Notes: generated by a model from the letters alone, not told the origin. Positions 7,301 to 15,849 are shown, numbered from the stretch's first letter. The stretch is 64,000 nucleotides of DNA from JAUWCL01 sp964599375 (GCA_964599375.1 CAZREW010000008.1:1-64000); one strand, 5' to 3'. Program-made: numbers and translations.

Positions 7301-9466
7301 ATGAAACGGATACCGATACTCGTGATCGCCCTTTCAGTCATCCTCGCCGCCTCGTCGCCCGCGCAGGTACCTCCGGTGATAAGCTACCAGGGAGTGCTCA
7401 CCGACGGCGGCGGCGCCGTGGCCGGCGACGGCCTCTACTCGATGACCTTCACCCTCTACGACGTCCCCGGCGGCGGCACGGCACTGTGGAGCGAGACGCA
7501 GAGCGTCACCGTGGCCAAGGGGATCTTCGATGTCGTCCTGGGGAGCGTCACGCCGATCGATCTCGACTTCGCCGATGGATACTGGCTGGGGATAGCCGTC
7601 GAGGGGGAGGCGGAGCTCTCGCCGCGCATCCCGCTGACAGCCGCCGCCTACTCGTTCTCCTCGATGGGCGTCTACGGAAGCGCCAACGAGTTCCCCTCGT
7701 CGGGAAACGTGGGGATCGGGACGACAAACCCCGGGTACCCGCTCGTCGTGCATGGGGACGCGACGCCGCAGATCGCCATCAACGCCAGCACGGCGAATCC
7801 CGACTACGCGAGCATCTACATCAACGCCGCCAACGGATCGGCGCGCCCGGGATACGGGTACGTCCGCGGCGGACTGCTCGCGCACCACTACGTCGACACG
7901 GACGGTTCGTGGAGACTGCGGATGAACGGGGCCGAGCGGTTCGGCGTCGAGGAGCTCGGCAACGTGGGGATCGGCGTCCACGATCCCGTTGAACGCCTGG
8001 ATATCGACGGGGCGGTGCGTATCGGCGCATCGGCGGGTAACTACGCGGGGACGATACGGTTCACCGGCGCCGACTTCGAAGGGTACGACGGGAGCGAATG
8101 GAAGTCGCTGACCGCAGAGGCCGGCTCGGGGCTGCCGTCCGGTTCGTCCGGCTCGACGCTGCGCCACAACGGCTCGACCTGGGAGGCGGTCCAGTCGCTC
8201 TACAACGCCGGCACCAATATCGGGATAGGCACGACCAGCCCAGGGGCGCATCTCGACGTGATGGGGACCGGCACGCAGAAGATCAAGGTGGAGACGACCT
8301 CGGCGACCGGCGCCGCCGTGCTCGGCCTCGAGTCGACGGCCGGGGCGAACGATAACTTCAACATAGCCAAGTACGGACCCTCGGCGGCGGGGACGATCGC
8401 CGGGATCTCGGCGGCGAACCTCTCTCTCGCCGCCTCGGGAAGCGACGCCGGCGCGATGCTGGTCGGGACGATGAACTTTGAGCCGCTGCACTTCATGGCG
8501 AACGCCGTCGAGCATATGAGCCTCGACGAGTACGGCGACCTGAGGATGTACAGCGACGCGCACACCCTCGGCATGGCCGCCTTCGAGAACGACCACGGCC
8601 ACAGCCTCAACCTGTATGACGAGGGAGGGGTATACTATAGCCTCGCGATGCAGGCCGACGTGGACGGGTCGGGAGGATTCCTGGCGGTACGCTCCCTCAA
8701 CAATTCGACGACGCGGGGATTGTACGTCGACGGCAACTACAACGGATCGGAAAGCCCGCGGATAGACATCATCGGCGCAGGCTCTAACATGACGCTCAAC
8801 GCGAGCACCTCGGGAAACGCCGCGGTCGTCCTGCCGGTGGACGCGATAAGCAGCCAGGAGATCCTCGACGAGCCGGGAGTGACGAGCTACACGGGAATAA
8901 GCGGCGTCGCCATCGGTCCGACAGCCACGGTCGTCGGATCGACGACGATCACCGCCCCGGCCGCCGGATACGTGCTCGTCATAGGGACCGCGCAGCTCTA
9001 CACGACCCATAACGAGGGGACGGTCAGCAGCTGCGCGTTCGGGGTGAGCGACGATCCGCTGTTGCTGTCCGGCAATCAGAGCGGGTACTACATCGTCGCG
9101 CAGGACGCTCCGACCGGGATCTACAGCGCCCCGACCACCGTCCACGGCCTCTTCTCGGTCCTGGCCCCGGGCGACGTCACCTTCTACCTGCTCGGGGACG
9201 AGCAAGGCGGCGATTTCACCGCGTATCGCACCCAGCTCACGGCCCTGTTCGTGCCGACGAACTACGGCACCGTCATACCGACGCTGGCGGGCAACGAAGA
9301 CGCCGACGCCTCCGGTGAGGCCGGTCCCGGCCTCGCCGCATCGGAGATCTCCGCGCGCCGCCTCGCCTCGATCGAGGCGGACAACGAGCGGATGCGCCGC
9401 GAGATGGAGGAGATGCGCGCCGAGTTCGAGCGGCTCAGGGCCGAGGTGAGCGACAACAGGAAGTAA
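7301..9466 (+). CDS. Secreted fibre-like surface protein (paralogue 2) with C-terminal coiled coil
   Basis: A 721-residue paralogue of the protein at 4191 with the same plan. It has a signal peptide (MKRIPILVIALSVILAASSPAQ), an N-terminal module (SYQGVLTDGGG, YSMTFTLYDVPGGGTALW), tail-fibre-type repeats (GIGTTNPGYPLVV, GIGTTSPGAHLDV) and a near-identical core at residues 286-380. The C-terminal beta domain (about 525-661) includes ITAPAAGYVLVIGTAQLY and VHGLFSVL, and the chain ends in a coiled coil at 682-721. The two coiled coils start at the same residue number, so overall length is conserved while the ends have diverged. The ATG at 7301 follows an AAAGGA-like Shine-Dalgarno; the upstream in-frame extension has no signal sequence. 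Function is inferred. Confidence 0.72.
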   Translation: MKRIPILVIALSVILAASSPAQVPPVISYQGVLTDGGGAVAGDGLYSMTFTLYDVPGGGTALWSETQSVTVAKGIFDVVLGSVTPIDLDFADGYWLGIAVEGEAELSPRIPLTAAAYSFSSMGVYGSANEFPSSGNVGIGTTNPGYPLVVHGDATPQIAINASTANPDYASIYINAANGSARPGYGYVRGGLLAHHYVDTDGSWRLRMNGAERFGVEELGNVGIGVHDPVERLDIDGAVRIGASAGNYAGTIRFTGADFEGYDGSEWKSLTAEAGSGLPSGSSGSTLRHNGSTWEAVQSLYNAGTNIGIGTTSPGAHLDVMGTGTQKIKVETTSATGAAVLGLESTAGANDNFNIAKYGPSAAGTIAGISAANLSLAASGSDAGAMLVGTMNFEPLHFMANAVEHMSLDEYGDLRMYSDAHTLGMAAFENDHGHSLNLYDEGGVYYSLAMQADVDGSGGFLAVRSLNNSTTRGLYVDGNYNGSESPRIDIIGAGSNMTLNASTSGNAAVVLPVDAISSQEILDEPGVTSYTGISGVAIGPTATVVGSTTITAPAAGYVLVIGTAQLYTTHNEGTVSSCAFGVSDDPLLLSGNQSGYYIVAQDAPTGIYSAPTTVHGLFSVLAPGDVTFYLLGDEQGGDFTAYRTQLTALFVPTNYGTVIPTLAGNEDADASGEAGPGLAASEISARRLASIEADNERMRREMEEMRAEFERLRAEVSDNRK

Positions 9467-9501
9467 CCGGACCGGGGCGATCCCGTGCATGAAAAGCGGA
9501 C

Positions 9502-10083
9502 ATTGAGCATCTCCTGGGCGAAGTAGACCTGGCCGTAGCCGGTCGCCTCGGGACGGATCAGCGAGCCGCCCCAGTTGCGGCCCTTGCCGGTCAGTACGCC
9601 GGTGAACTCGTTGCGCAGGCGCTTGTACTGGCCGAAGAGGAATCCGATCTCGCGGCCGCCGACGCCGATATCACCGGCCGGAACGTCCGTGTCGGGACCG
9701 ATGTGGCGGAACAGCTCGGTCATGAACGACTGGCAGAAGCGCATCACTTCGTTGTCCGACTTGCCCTTCGGATCGAAGTCGCTGCCGCCCTTGCCGCCGC
9801 CCATCGGGAGCGTGGTGAGCGAGTTCTTGAAGACCTGCTCGAAGGCGAGGAACTTCAGCATGCCCAGGGTGACGGTGGGATGGAAACGGAGGCCGCCCTT
9901 GTACGGGCCGATCGCGCTGTTCATCTCGATGCGGAAGCCCCGTTTGACCTGGATGTTCCCCTTGTCGTCGAGCCAGGGCACGCGGAACATGATCACACGC
10001 TCGGGCTCGGCGATCCGCTCGAGGACCTTCGCCTTCTTGTACTTCGGATTCTTCGCGAGAAACGGATCGAGCGCGGTGACGAC
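9502..10083 (-). pseudogene. gdhA: Internal fragment of NADP-type glutamate dehydrogenase
   Basis: The minus strand encodes about 194 residues of a hexameric glutamate dehydrogenase: LDPFLAKNPKYKKAKVLERI, then SAIGPYKGGLRFHP, TTLPMGGGKGGSDFDPKG (with the catalytic-site Lys), DTDVPAGDIGVGGREIGF and GGSLIRPEATGYGQVYFA. It begins near family residue 30 without a start codon and stops matching after EMLN, before the NADP-binding Rossmann domain. The frame simply runs on into unrelated sequence at both ends. The family is about 450 residues, so well over half is missing and it cannot be active. The fragment lies between an intact fibre gene and a lipoprotein gene missing its 5' end, so it arrived with, or was exposed by, a rearrangement. 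Confidence 0.85.
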
Positions 10084-10085
10084 TG

Positions 10086-10304
10086 GTGATTTTGGCGGGG
10101 TGTGAAGGAGAACAGGGCCCAGCGGGGCCGATTGGACCACAGGGGGATCCGGGCCTCAATGGAGGCGGCGTCGTATCTGTTCATTATTGGCAGAATGAGA
10201 GCCCTCTGAACTCGAACACTTACGAAGTCGATATCCCTGGCTGGGCCGGCCTGCAGTCCGGCGAAGCCGCAAACGTCGAAACTTTTGCCGCATTTCCAGG
10301 ATGA
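10086..10304 (+). pseudogene. Collagen-like lipoprotein missing its signal peptide
   Basis: The frame reads VILAGC, the end of a lipoprotein signal with its lipobox, then six Gly-X-Y triplets (GEQGPAGPIGPQGDPGLN) and about 45 further residues (VVSVHYWQNESPLNSNTYEV). A stop codon lies immediately upstream at 10077-10079, inside the gdhA fragment. The hydrophobic signal core that must have preceded LAGC is therefore missing, and the break maps to about 10080-10086. The GTG at 10086 is not a credible start. The protein ends normally at 10304. Collagen-like lipoproteins of this kind occur on the surface of related uncultured bacteria; the original function is unknown. Confidence 0.6.
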
Positions 10305-10323
10305 CCGTCACGGGGGAGATATG

Positions 10324-10791
10324 ATGGAAGCGGAATATCGGTATACGCAATTTGGGGTTCTGATGGGGGTCGTTTTTCTAGTGACCGGGGCTCTGATCGT
10401 GTATGTCGCTCTGGCGATGATCGCCGAAGGCAGGTGGGTGTCTGCCGTGGTGATGATATGTATATATATTCTGGGGGTCGCCTCATTCTGCTCTTTTACC
10501 ATCGAGGTATCCGGAGAGAGACTCAGATTCCGGTTCGGGATAGGACTGATCCGGAGATCATATCCCGTCGGGGAGATCGCGTCTGTCAGGGAGGTCGTCA
10601 ATCCCTGGTATTACTTCTGGGGAGTGAAATCCATACCTGGGGGATGGTTCTATGCGATCGCTCCTGGAGAGGCGGTAGAGATCGTCCTTAAGGACGGCAA
10701 GATAATACGGCTGGGAACTGACCGGTCCAGGATGCTGAAGGAAGCGATCGATACGGCGATGCAGCGTTCATCGATGGGAACGCGATCGTGA
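10324..10791 (+). CDS. Small membrane protein with bacterial PH-like domain
   Basis: A 155-residue protein not recognised by name. Two hydrophobic helices come first (about residues 11-31, VLMGVVFLVTGALIVYVALAM, and 39-55, VVMICIYILGVASF). A soluble domain follows with alternating strands (FTIEVSGERLRFRFG, RRSYPVGEIASVREV) and a final helix, an outline typical of bacterial PH-like membrane proteins. GGAG at 10315-10318 is 5 nt from the ATG at 10324 and only 2 nt from the ATG at 10321, so 10324 is preferred. It lies 20 bp after the broken lipoprotein gene and has no clear functional link to its neighbours. Confidence 0.55.
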   Translation: MEAEYRYTQFGVLMGVVFLVTGALIVYVALAMIAEGRWVSAVVMICIYILGVASFCSFTIEVSGERLRFRFGIGLIRRSYPVGEIASVREVVNPWYYFWGVKSIPGGWFYAIAPGEAVEIVLKDGKIIRLGTDRSRMLKEAIDTAMQRSSMGTRS

Positions 10792-10841
10792 TCCCGGACC
10801 CAGATCTTTCTGTTTATTCCCCGCATCGTAGCACCGGTTAG

Positions 10842-10886
10842 AGGTTATATTTAACCTTGATTGCCCGGTGCGGTTATGGGTATATT
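10842..10886 (+). promoter_or_regulatory. Probable promoter and dyad upstream of rfaE1
   Basis: TTGATT (10857-10862) and TATATT (10881-10886) are 18 bp apart. Immediately upstream AGGTTA (10842-10847) and TAACCT (10852-10857) form a perfect 6-bp inverted repeat around TATT, touching the -35 box, and could bind a regulator. Transcription would start near 10893, about 75 nt before the ATG of rfaE1. Confidence 0.5.
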
Positions 10887-10967
10887 CCCCACCGACGGCG
10901 GTCCCCGGGGGAGCGCCGCGGCTTCGACGGGCGGCTCTGCCGCCTTAATCCAGTCCAGGAGCTGAAG

Positions 10968-11942
10968 ATGAAGAGGCCAAAGGCCAGGCGGATATGCCGG
11001 GCCATCGGAAAATCCTCGGTAGCGGTGGTCGGCGACCTGATGCTCGACAGGTACTACTGGGGCAGGGTCGACCGGATAAGCCCAGAGGCCCCGGTCCCCG
11101 TCGTGAGCGTCGAGAGGACGGGGGTGCGCCCCGGCGGCGCGGCTAACGTGGCGTGGAACCTCGTCTCGCTCGGATGCGACGCGAGGCTCGCCGCCGTGAT
11201 AGGCAGGGACGCGCAGGGAGCGGAGATGAAAAGGCTCCTTCGCAAGATGAGGATACCGACCGGATATATCGCCGCCGACGGCGGCCGCGTCACCACGGAG
11301 AAGATAAGGATACTCGCGCACAGCCAGCAGGTCGTGCGGGCCGATTTCGAGACGGGCTCCGAGCTCAGGGGCGCATCGCTCGGCAGGCTGAAGTCCTCGG
11401 TCAGGAGGGCGGTGGACGGGGCCGGCGCGGTGATCGTCTCCGATTACGGGAAGGGCGTCGTCTCGATGGCCGTCATGGACGCGCTGCGCGAGATCTGCGG
11501 GGACAGGGTCCCCATCCTGATAGACCCGAAGGAGGGGCATTTCTCCCTCTACCGGGGCGCGCGGGCCGTAACGCCCAACCTCAAGGAGGCGGGCGGGTTC
11601 TACAACGTGAGGATCTCATCCGACAGGCAGCTCGAGAAGGTAGGCGGCTCGCTCCTTTCCGACCTCGACGCGAAGGCCGTGCTGATAACCCGCGGCGAGG
11701 AGGGTATGACCCTCTTCGAGAAGGGCAGGCCTTCGAGGCATTTCCCGACGCGCGCGAGCGAGGTCTACGACGTCACCGGCGCTGGCGATACCGTGATCAG
11801 CGTGCTGGCGGCGGGGCTTGCCGCCGGAGCGTCGCTGTATGATTCGATAGAGCTGGCCAACGCGGCCGCCGGCATCGTGGTAAGGGAGATCGGGACCGCC
11901 GCGGTCACTCCCGAAGAACTTGCCGGGGCTTTCCCGGCCTGA
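10968..11942 (+). CDS. rfaE1: D-glycero-beta-D-manno-heptose-7-phosphate kinase
   Basis: A 324-residue cytoplasmic PfkB-family (ribokinase-like) sugar kinase. It phosphorylates heptose 7-phosphate at C1 in the ADP-heptose pathway for the LPS inner core. Visible motifs are VVGDLMLDRYYWG at the N-terminus, RPGGAANVAWNL (substrate binding) and the C-terminal signature DVTGAGDTVISVLAAGLA with the catalytic Asp. The ATG at 10968 has AGGAG 6 nt upstream; the open frame before it is not conserved-looking. The kinase and the adenylyltransferase, fused as HldE in E. coli, are here separate and adjacent genes 4 bp apart. This marks the start of the AGG-rich core gene set. Confidence 0.9.
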   Translation: MKRPKARRICRAIGKSSVAVVGDLMLDRYYWGRVDRISPEAPVPVVSVERTGVRPGGAANVAWNLVSLGCDARLAAVIGRDAQGAEMKRLLRKMRIPTGYIAADGGRVTTEKIRILAHSQQVVRADFETGSELRGASLGRLKSSVRRAVDGAGAVIVSDYGKGVVSMAVMDALREICGDRVPILIDPKEGHFSLYRGARAVTPNLKEAGGFYNVRISSDRQLEKVGGSLLSDLDAKAVLITRGEEGMTLFEKGRPSRHFPTRASEVYDVTGAGDTVISVLAAGLAAGASLYDSIELANAAAGIVVREIGTAAVTPEELAGAFPA

Positions 11943-11946
11943 TATT

Positions 11947-12429
11947 ATGAACGACCCTTCAGGAAGAACGATCGCGAGGGAAGGGCTGAGGGGCTTCCGC
12001 AGGGAGAACGCCCGCCGCACGGTCGTCTTCACGAACGGGTGCTTCGACATACTTCATCGCGGGCATATCGCGCTGCTCGAAGCGGCGCGCGCGATGGGCG
12101 ACTGCCTCGTCGTCGGGATCAACAGCGACGATTCTGTGAGGCGGCTAAAGGGTGAGGGGAGGCCGCTCAACGGTCAGCAGGACAGGGCGTACGTCCTGCT
12201 CGCCCTGCGGAGCGTCGACTACGTGACGGTGTTTGAAGAGGACACCCCCATCGAGACGATCGAGGCCCTGGAGCCTGACGTCCTCGTAAAGGGCGCCGAG
12301 TACGGCGATGGAGAGATAGTCGGGGAGGATTTTGTTCTCGCCAGGGGAGGGACGGTAGAACGGATAGAGATGGTAAAGGGATATTCGACAAGCGGCATCA
12401 TCGACAGGATGCCGCCCGATGATCTATAA
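11947..12429 (+). CDS. rfaE2: D-glycero-beta-D-manno-heptose 1-phosphate adenylyltransferase
   Basis: A 160-residue nucleotidyltransferase of the cytidylyltransferase fold. It makes ADP-heptose from heptose 1-phosphate and ATP, the step after RfaE1. The catalytic motif is FTNGCFDILHRGH (HxGH at about residue 38), followed by VGINSDDSVRRLKG and near the end EMVKGYSTSGIIDRM, which resembles the family KGYSTS substrate loop. The ATG at 11947 is 4 bp after rfaE1, implying translational coupling. Length matches stand-alone family members. With the lipid A genes at the other end of the window, it shows the cell makes heptose-containing LPS. Confidence 0.9.
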   Translation: MNDPSGRTIAREGLRGFRRENARRTVVFTNGCFDILHRGHIALLEAARAMGDCLVVGINSDDSVRRLKGEGRPLNGQQDRAYVLLALRSVDYVTVFEEDTPIETIEALEPDVLVKGAEYGDGEIVGEDFVLARGGTVERIEMVKGYSTSGIIDRMPPDDL

Positions 12430-12485
12430 AGCAGTCTGACACTGGCGTGATTTCAAGCCACAGGAAAGTGGAGGTCGATTTTTTT

Positions 12486-13802
12486 ATGAGCAAGAGAAGG
12501 ATCCTCATAATGGGCGCGGCGGGAAGGGATTTCCATAACTTCAACACCCTGTACCGGAACGACGATACGGTGGAGATCGTGGCGTTCACCGCGACCCAGA
12601 TCCCTGATATCGCCGACCGCAAGTATCCCGCGGCGCTCGCGGGAAAGCTGTATCCCAACGGCATTCCCATCCACGCCGAGGAAGAGCTGGAAGACCTTAT
12701 CATAAACAAGGACGTCGAGGAGGTCTTATTCTCCTACAGCGACGTCTCCAATCAGTACGTGATGGAGAAGGCGCAGATCGTGAACTCGCTCGGGGCTCAT
12801 TTCACACTCGCGGGCGCCGAGCCCACGATGGTCAAGTCGACCAAGCCGCTGATCTCGGTGTGCGCGACACGGACCGGATGCGGCAAGAGCCAGACGACAA
12901 GGCGGGTAGCGAAGCTGCTGATAGACGCCGGGAAGAAGGTCGTCGCGATACGCCACCCGATGCCGTACGGCGATCTGGCCAAACAGGTGGTGCAGAGGTT
13001 CGCCACCCTGGAGGACCTCAAGACCCACGAGTGCACGATCGAGGAGATGGAGGAGTACGAGCCCCACATCGTCAGCGGGGTGATCATCTACGCGGGCGTG
13101 GACTACGAGGCGATCCTGCGCGAGGCGGAGAAGGAAGCGGACGTCATCCTCTGGGACGGCGGCAACAACGACCTTCCCTTCTACAAGCCCGATCTCGCGA
13201 TAACGGTGGTCGACCCTCACAGGCCAGGGCACGAGCTCGAGTACTACCCGGGTTTCACCAACCTTCTGATGGCCGACGTGATCGTAATCAACAAGATCGA
13301 TACGGCCGACCTGTGCGGCATAGAGGAGGTAAGGGAGAACATCGCAGAGTGGAACCCCGACGCCATGGTCGTCGACGCCGCTTCGCCGCTGACCGTCTCC
13401 GACCCCTCCATCATAAAGGGCAAGAGGGTACTCTGCATCGAGGACGGCCCGACTCTGACGCACGGCGGCATGAAGTACGGCGCCGGCGTGATGGCCGCGC
13501 TGAAGTTCGGGGCGGCCGACCTCGTCGACCCGCGCCCCTGGGCGGTCGGCAAGATCGCGCGGACGTTCGAGAGGTATCCCGACGTCGGTCAGCTCCTGCC
13601 CGCGATGGGATACGGCGAGGAGCAGATCCGCGACCTCGAGAAGACCGTCGAGAAGGTCGAGTGCGACGCCGTGGTGATCGGCACGCCGATCGACCTCGGC
13701 CGGATCATAAAGATCAAGCAGCCTTCGGTCAGGGTCACGTACGACCTGGCCGAGATAGGCAGGCCCGACCTGAAGGACGCGCTGGCTGATTTTCTGAAGT
13801 AA
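12486..13802 (+). CDS. COG2403-type P-loop GTPase, cyclic 2,3-diphosphoglycerate synthetase homologue
   Basis: A 438-residue protein resembling the family often labelled cyclic 2,3-diphosphoglycerate synthetase (COG2403, predicted GTPase). The N-terminal 130 residues form a Rossmann-like domain (RRILIMGAAGRDFHNFNTLY). The P-loop is ATRTGCGKSQTTRRVAK (about residues 133-149), followed by DVILWDGGNNDLPFYKPD and the guanine-recognition NKID (VIVINKIDTAD). In methanogenic archaea related enzymes make the thermoadaptation solute cDPG; in bacteria the role is not established. The ATG at 12486 has GGAGG 11 nt upstream. It lies between heptose and TCA-cycle genes, which does not settle its job. Confidence 0.7.
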   Translation: MSKRRILIMGAAGRDFHNFNTLYRNDDTVEIVAFTATQIPDIADRKYPAALAGKLYPNGIPIHAEEELEDLIINKDVEEVLFSYSDVSNQYVMEKAQIVNSLGAHFTLAGAEPTMVKSTKPLISVCATRTGCGKSQTTRRVAKLLIDAGKKVVAIRHPMPYGDLAKQVVQRFATLEDLKTHECTIEEMEEYEPHIVSGVIIYAGVDYEAILREAEKEADVILWDGGNNDLPFYKPDLAITVVDPHRPGHELEYYPGFTNLLMADVIVINKIDTADLCGIEEVRENIAEWNPDAMVVDAASPLTVSDPSIIKGKRVLCIEDGPTLTHGGMKYGAGVMAALKFGAADLVDPRPWAVGKIARTFERYPDVGQLLPAMGYGEEQIRDLEKTVEKVECDAVVIGTPIDLGRIIKIKQPSVRVTYDLAEIGRPDLKDALADFLK

Positions 13803-13819
13803 TAGCCGGAGGTTTTGCA

Positions 13820-14950
13820 TTGAAGATCCATGAAGCGGACGCGAGGGGGATATTCGCCTCATACGGGCTTCCGGTCCCTCCGAGCAGGATGATCACGAAG
13901 GCGGAAGACGCCGGGGCGGCGGCCGAAGAGCTCGGGTGCCCCGTCGTGGTCAAGGCGCAGGTGCTGGTCGGCGGCAGGGGCAAGGCCGGCGGCGTGAAGC
14001 TGGCGTCTACTCCAGCCGAGGCTGTCGAGAAGGCCGGGGCGATACTCGGGCTCGACATCAAGGGGCTGACCGTCGAGAAGGTCCTTGTCGCGAAGGCCGT
14101 CGATATAGAAAAGGAGTTCTACGCCGGCATGATATTCGACCGCGGCTCGAGGCGGCCGATGATGATGGTCTCCCCGGCCGGCGGGGTCGACATCGAGGAG
14201 GTCGCAAGGAAGACCCCCGAGAAGATCCTCAAGCTCACCGTCAATCCCGAGGGAGGGCTCATGCCCTTCCAGGTCAGGAGGCTCTCGTCGTTCCTCAGCG
14301 GTGACAAGGCGGTAGCCAGGCAGATCGGCAGGGCGCTCTCCGGGCTCTACGACGCCTTCATGGGCTCTGACGCCTCGCTTGCCGAGATAAACCCGCTGGT
14401 TGTCGATCCCGATGGGAAGGTCTGGGCGATCGACGCGAAGATCAACCTCGACGACAACGGCCTCTTCAGGCATCCCGACATAGCCGCGATGAGGGACGAC
14501 TCGGACACAGACCCCGGCGAGGTCGAGGCGAGAGGCGCCGACCTCTCCTTCGTCAAGCTCGACGGCAGGATAGGGTGCATAGTGAACGGCGCCGGGCTCG
14601 CGATGGCCACGATGGACATGATCAAGCACTTCGGCGGAGAGCCGGCGAACTTCCTCGACATAGGCGGAAGCTCGAGCCCCGAGAAGGTCCTAGCGGCTAT
14701 GAGGATCATCCTTCGAGACAGCAACGTGAAGGCGATCCTGATAAACATATTCGGGGGGATAACTAGGTGCGACGACGTGGCGACCGGCCTGATCGAGGCG
14801 AAGGAGAAGCTCGGCCTCGACATCCCGCTCGTAGTCAGGCTCACCGGCACTAACGAGGGGCCGGCCAGGGAGATCCTCAAAAAGACGGAGATGATCGCCG
14901 CCGACGGCATGGAGGACGCTGTAAAGAAGGCCATCGCGGCGGCCGGATAG
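13820..14950 (+). CDS. sucC: Succinyl-CoA synthetase beta subunit
   Basis: A 376-residue ATP-grasp protein. With SucD it interconverts succinyl-CoA and succinate with formation of ATP or GTP (TCA cycle). The N-terminal ATP-grasp fold shows VVVKAQVLVGGRGKAGGVK. The metal-binding and substrate region is AEINPLVVDPDGKVWAIDAK, and the C-terminal CoA-ligase-like domain carries NIFGGITRCD and the GSSSPEKV loop. The start is TTG at 13820 with GGAGG 7 nt upstream. Length is slightly under the usual 385-390. The next gene begins 18 bp downstream, giving the standard sucC-sucD pair. Confidence 0.95.
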   Translation: MKIHEADARGIFASYGLPVPPSRMITKAEDAGAAAEELGCPVVVKAQVLVGGRGKAGGVKLASTPAEAVEKAGAILGLDIKGLTVEKVLVAKAVDIEKEFYAGMIFDRGSRRPMMMVSPAGGVDIEEVARKTPEKILKLTVNPEGGLMPFQVRRLSSFLSGDKAVARQIGRALSGLYDAFMGSDASLAEINPLVVDPDGKVWAIDAKINLDDNGLFRHPDIAAMRDDSDTDPGEVEARGADLSFVKLDGRIGCIVNGAGLAMATMDMIKHFGGEPANFLDIGGSSSPEKVLAAMRIILRDSNVKAILINIFGGITRCDDVATGLIEAKEKLGLDIPLVVRLTGTNEGPAREILKKTEMIAADGMEDAVKKAIAAAG

Positions 14951-14968
14951 AAAGAAAGGAACCAGGTC

Positions 14969-15838
14969 TTGAGTATTCTCGTTGACAGGGACACCAGGTT
15001 GATCGTCCAGGGGATAACGGGCAGGGACGGCGGGTTCCACGCCAGCCAGATGCTCGCCTACGGGACGAAAGTAGTCGGGGGCGTCACTCCCGGCAAGGGA
15101 GGGCGGAAGACGGAGGACGGGATCCCGGTCTTCGACTCGATGGCAGAGGCCGTCGCCGGGACCGGCGCCAACACGAGCGTGATCTACGTCCCGGCCGCCT
15201 TCGCCGCCGACGCGATATGCGAGGCCTCGGACGCCGGCTGCCGGCTGGTCGTCTGCATCTCCGAGGGGCTCCCGGTGCGCGACATGGTCAAGGTCCTTCC
15301 CTTTATAAAGGAGAGGGGCACGAGGCTTATAGGACCGAACAGCCCAGGCATAATCTCTCCGGGGCGCTCGAAGGTCGGGATCATGCCTGGAAACATCCAT
15401 GCCGAGGGCAGCATCGGCGTGGTATCGAGAAGCGGCACGCTCACATACGAGATAGTCTATCATCTCACGCGCGCCGGGCTGGGGCAGTCGAGCTGCATCG
15501 GGATCGGCGGGGACCCGATCGTAGGGACGAACCTGCTCGATACGATGGAGCTTTTCGCCGCCGACGATGAGACCGAGGCCGTGGTGCTGATCGGCGAGAT
15601 AGGCGGCAGCGACGAGGAGATGGCCGCCGAGATGATACGCGGCGGCTACCCGAAGAAGGTGGGCGTCTTCATCGCGGGGCACTCCGCCCCTCCGGGAAAG
15701 AGGATGGGGCACGCCGGCGCCATAGTATCCGGCGGGACGGGAACGGCGGCCGAGAAGGTCGCCGCCTTCGCCGCGGTCGGCGTAGAGGTCGCCGACACCC
15801 CCGCCCAGATAGTGGATATAATGAAAAGGCTCATCTGA
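14969..15838 (+). CDS. sucD: Succinyl-CoA synthetase alpha subunit
   Basis: A 289-residue CoA-binding subunit. The Rossmann domain starts at RLIVQGITGRDGGFHASQML, the CoA-binding region includes GGVTPGKGG, and the ligase domain contains GIGGDPIVGTNLLD. The phosphohistidine is the His in GKRMGHAGAIVSGGTGTA (about residue 245). TTG is the start codon, after a GAAAGGA-type Shine-Dalgarno. It is followed after 11 bp by ndk, an apt neighbour because nucleoside diphosphate kinase balances the GTP and ATP made by the synthetase. Length is normal for the family. Confidence 0.95.
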   Translation: MSILVDRDTRLIVQGITGRDGGFHASQMLAYGTKVVGGVTPGKGGRKTEDGIPVFDSMAEAVAGTGANTSVIYVPAAFAADAICEASDAGCRLVVCISEGLPVRDMVKVLPFIKERGTRLIGPNSPGIISPGRSKVGIMPGNIHAEGSIGVVSRSGTLTYEIVYHLTRAGLGQSSCIGIGGDPIVGTNLLDTMELFAADDETEAVVLIGEIGGSDEEMAAEMIRGGYPKKVGVFIAGHSAPPGKRMGHAGAIVSGGTGTAAEKVAAFAAVGVEVADTPAQIVDIMKRLI

Positions 15839-15849
15839 CTGGAGGAACG

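Noticed and set aside
7334..9490. Long antisense open frame (718 codons) under the second fibre gene
   Set aside because: Same cause as above; no signal, motif or ribosome site, and the plus strand product is clearly real.
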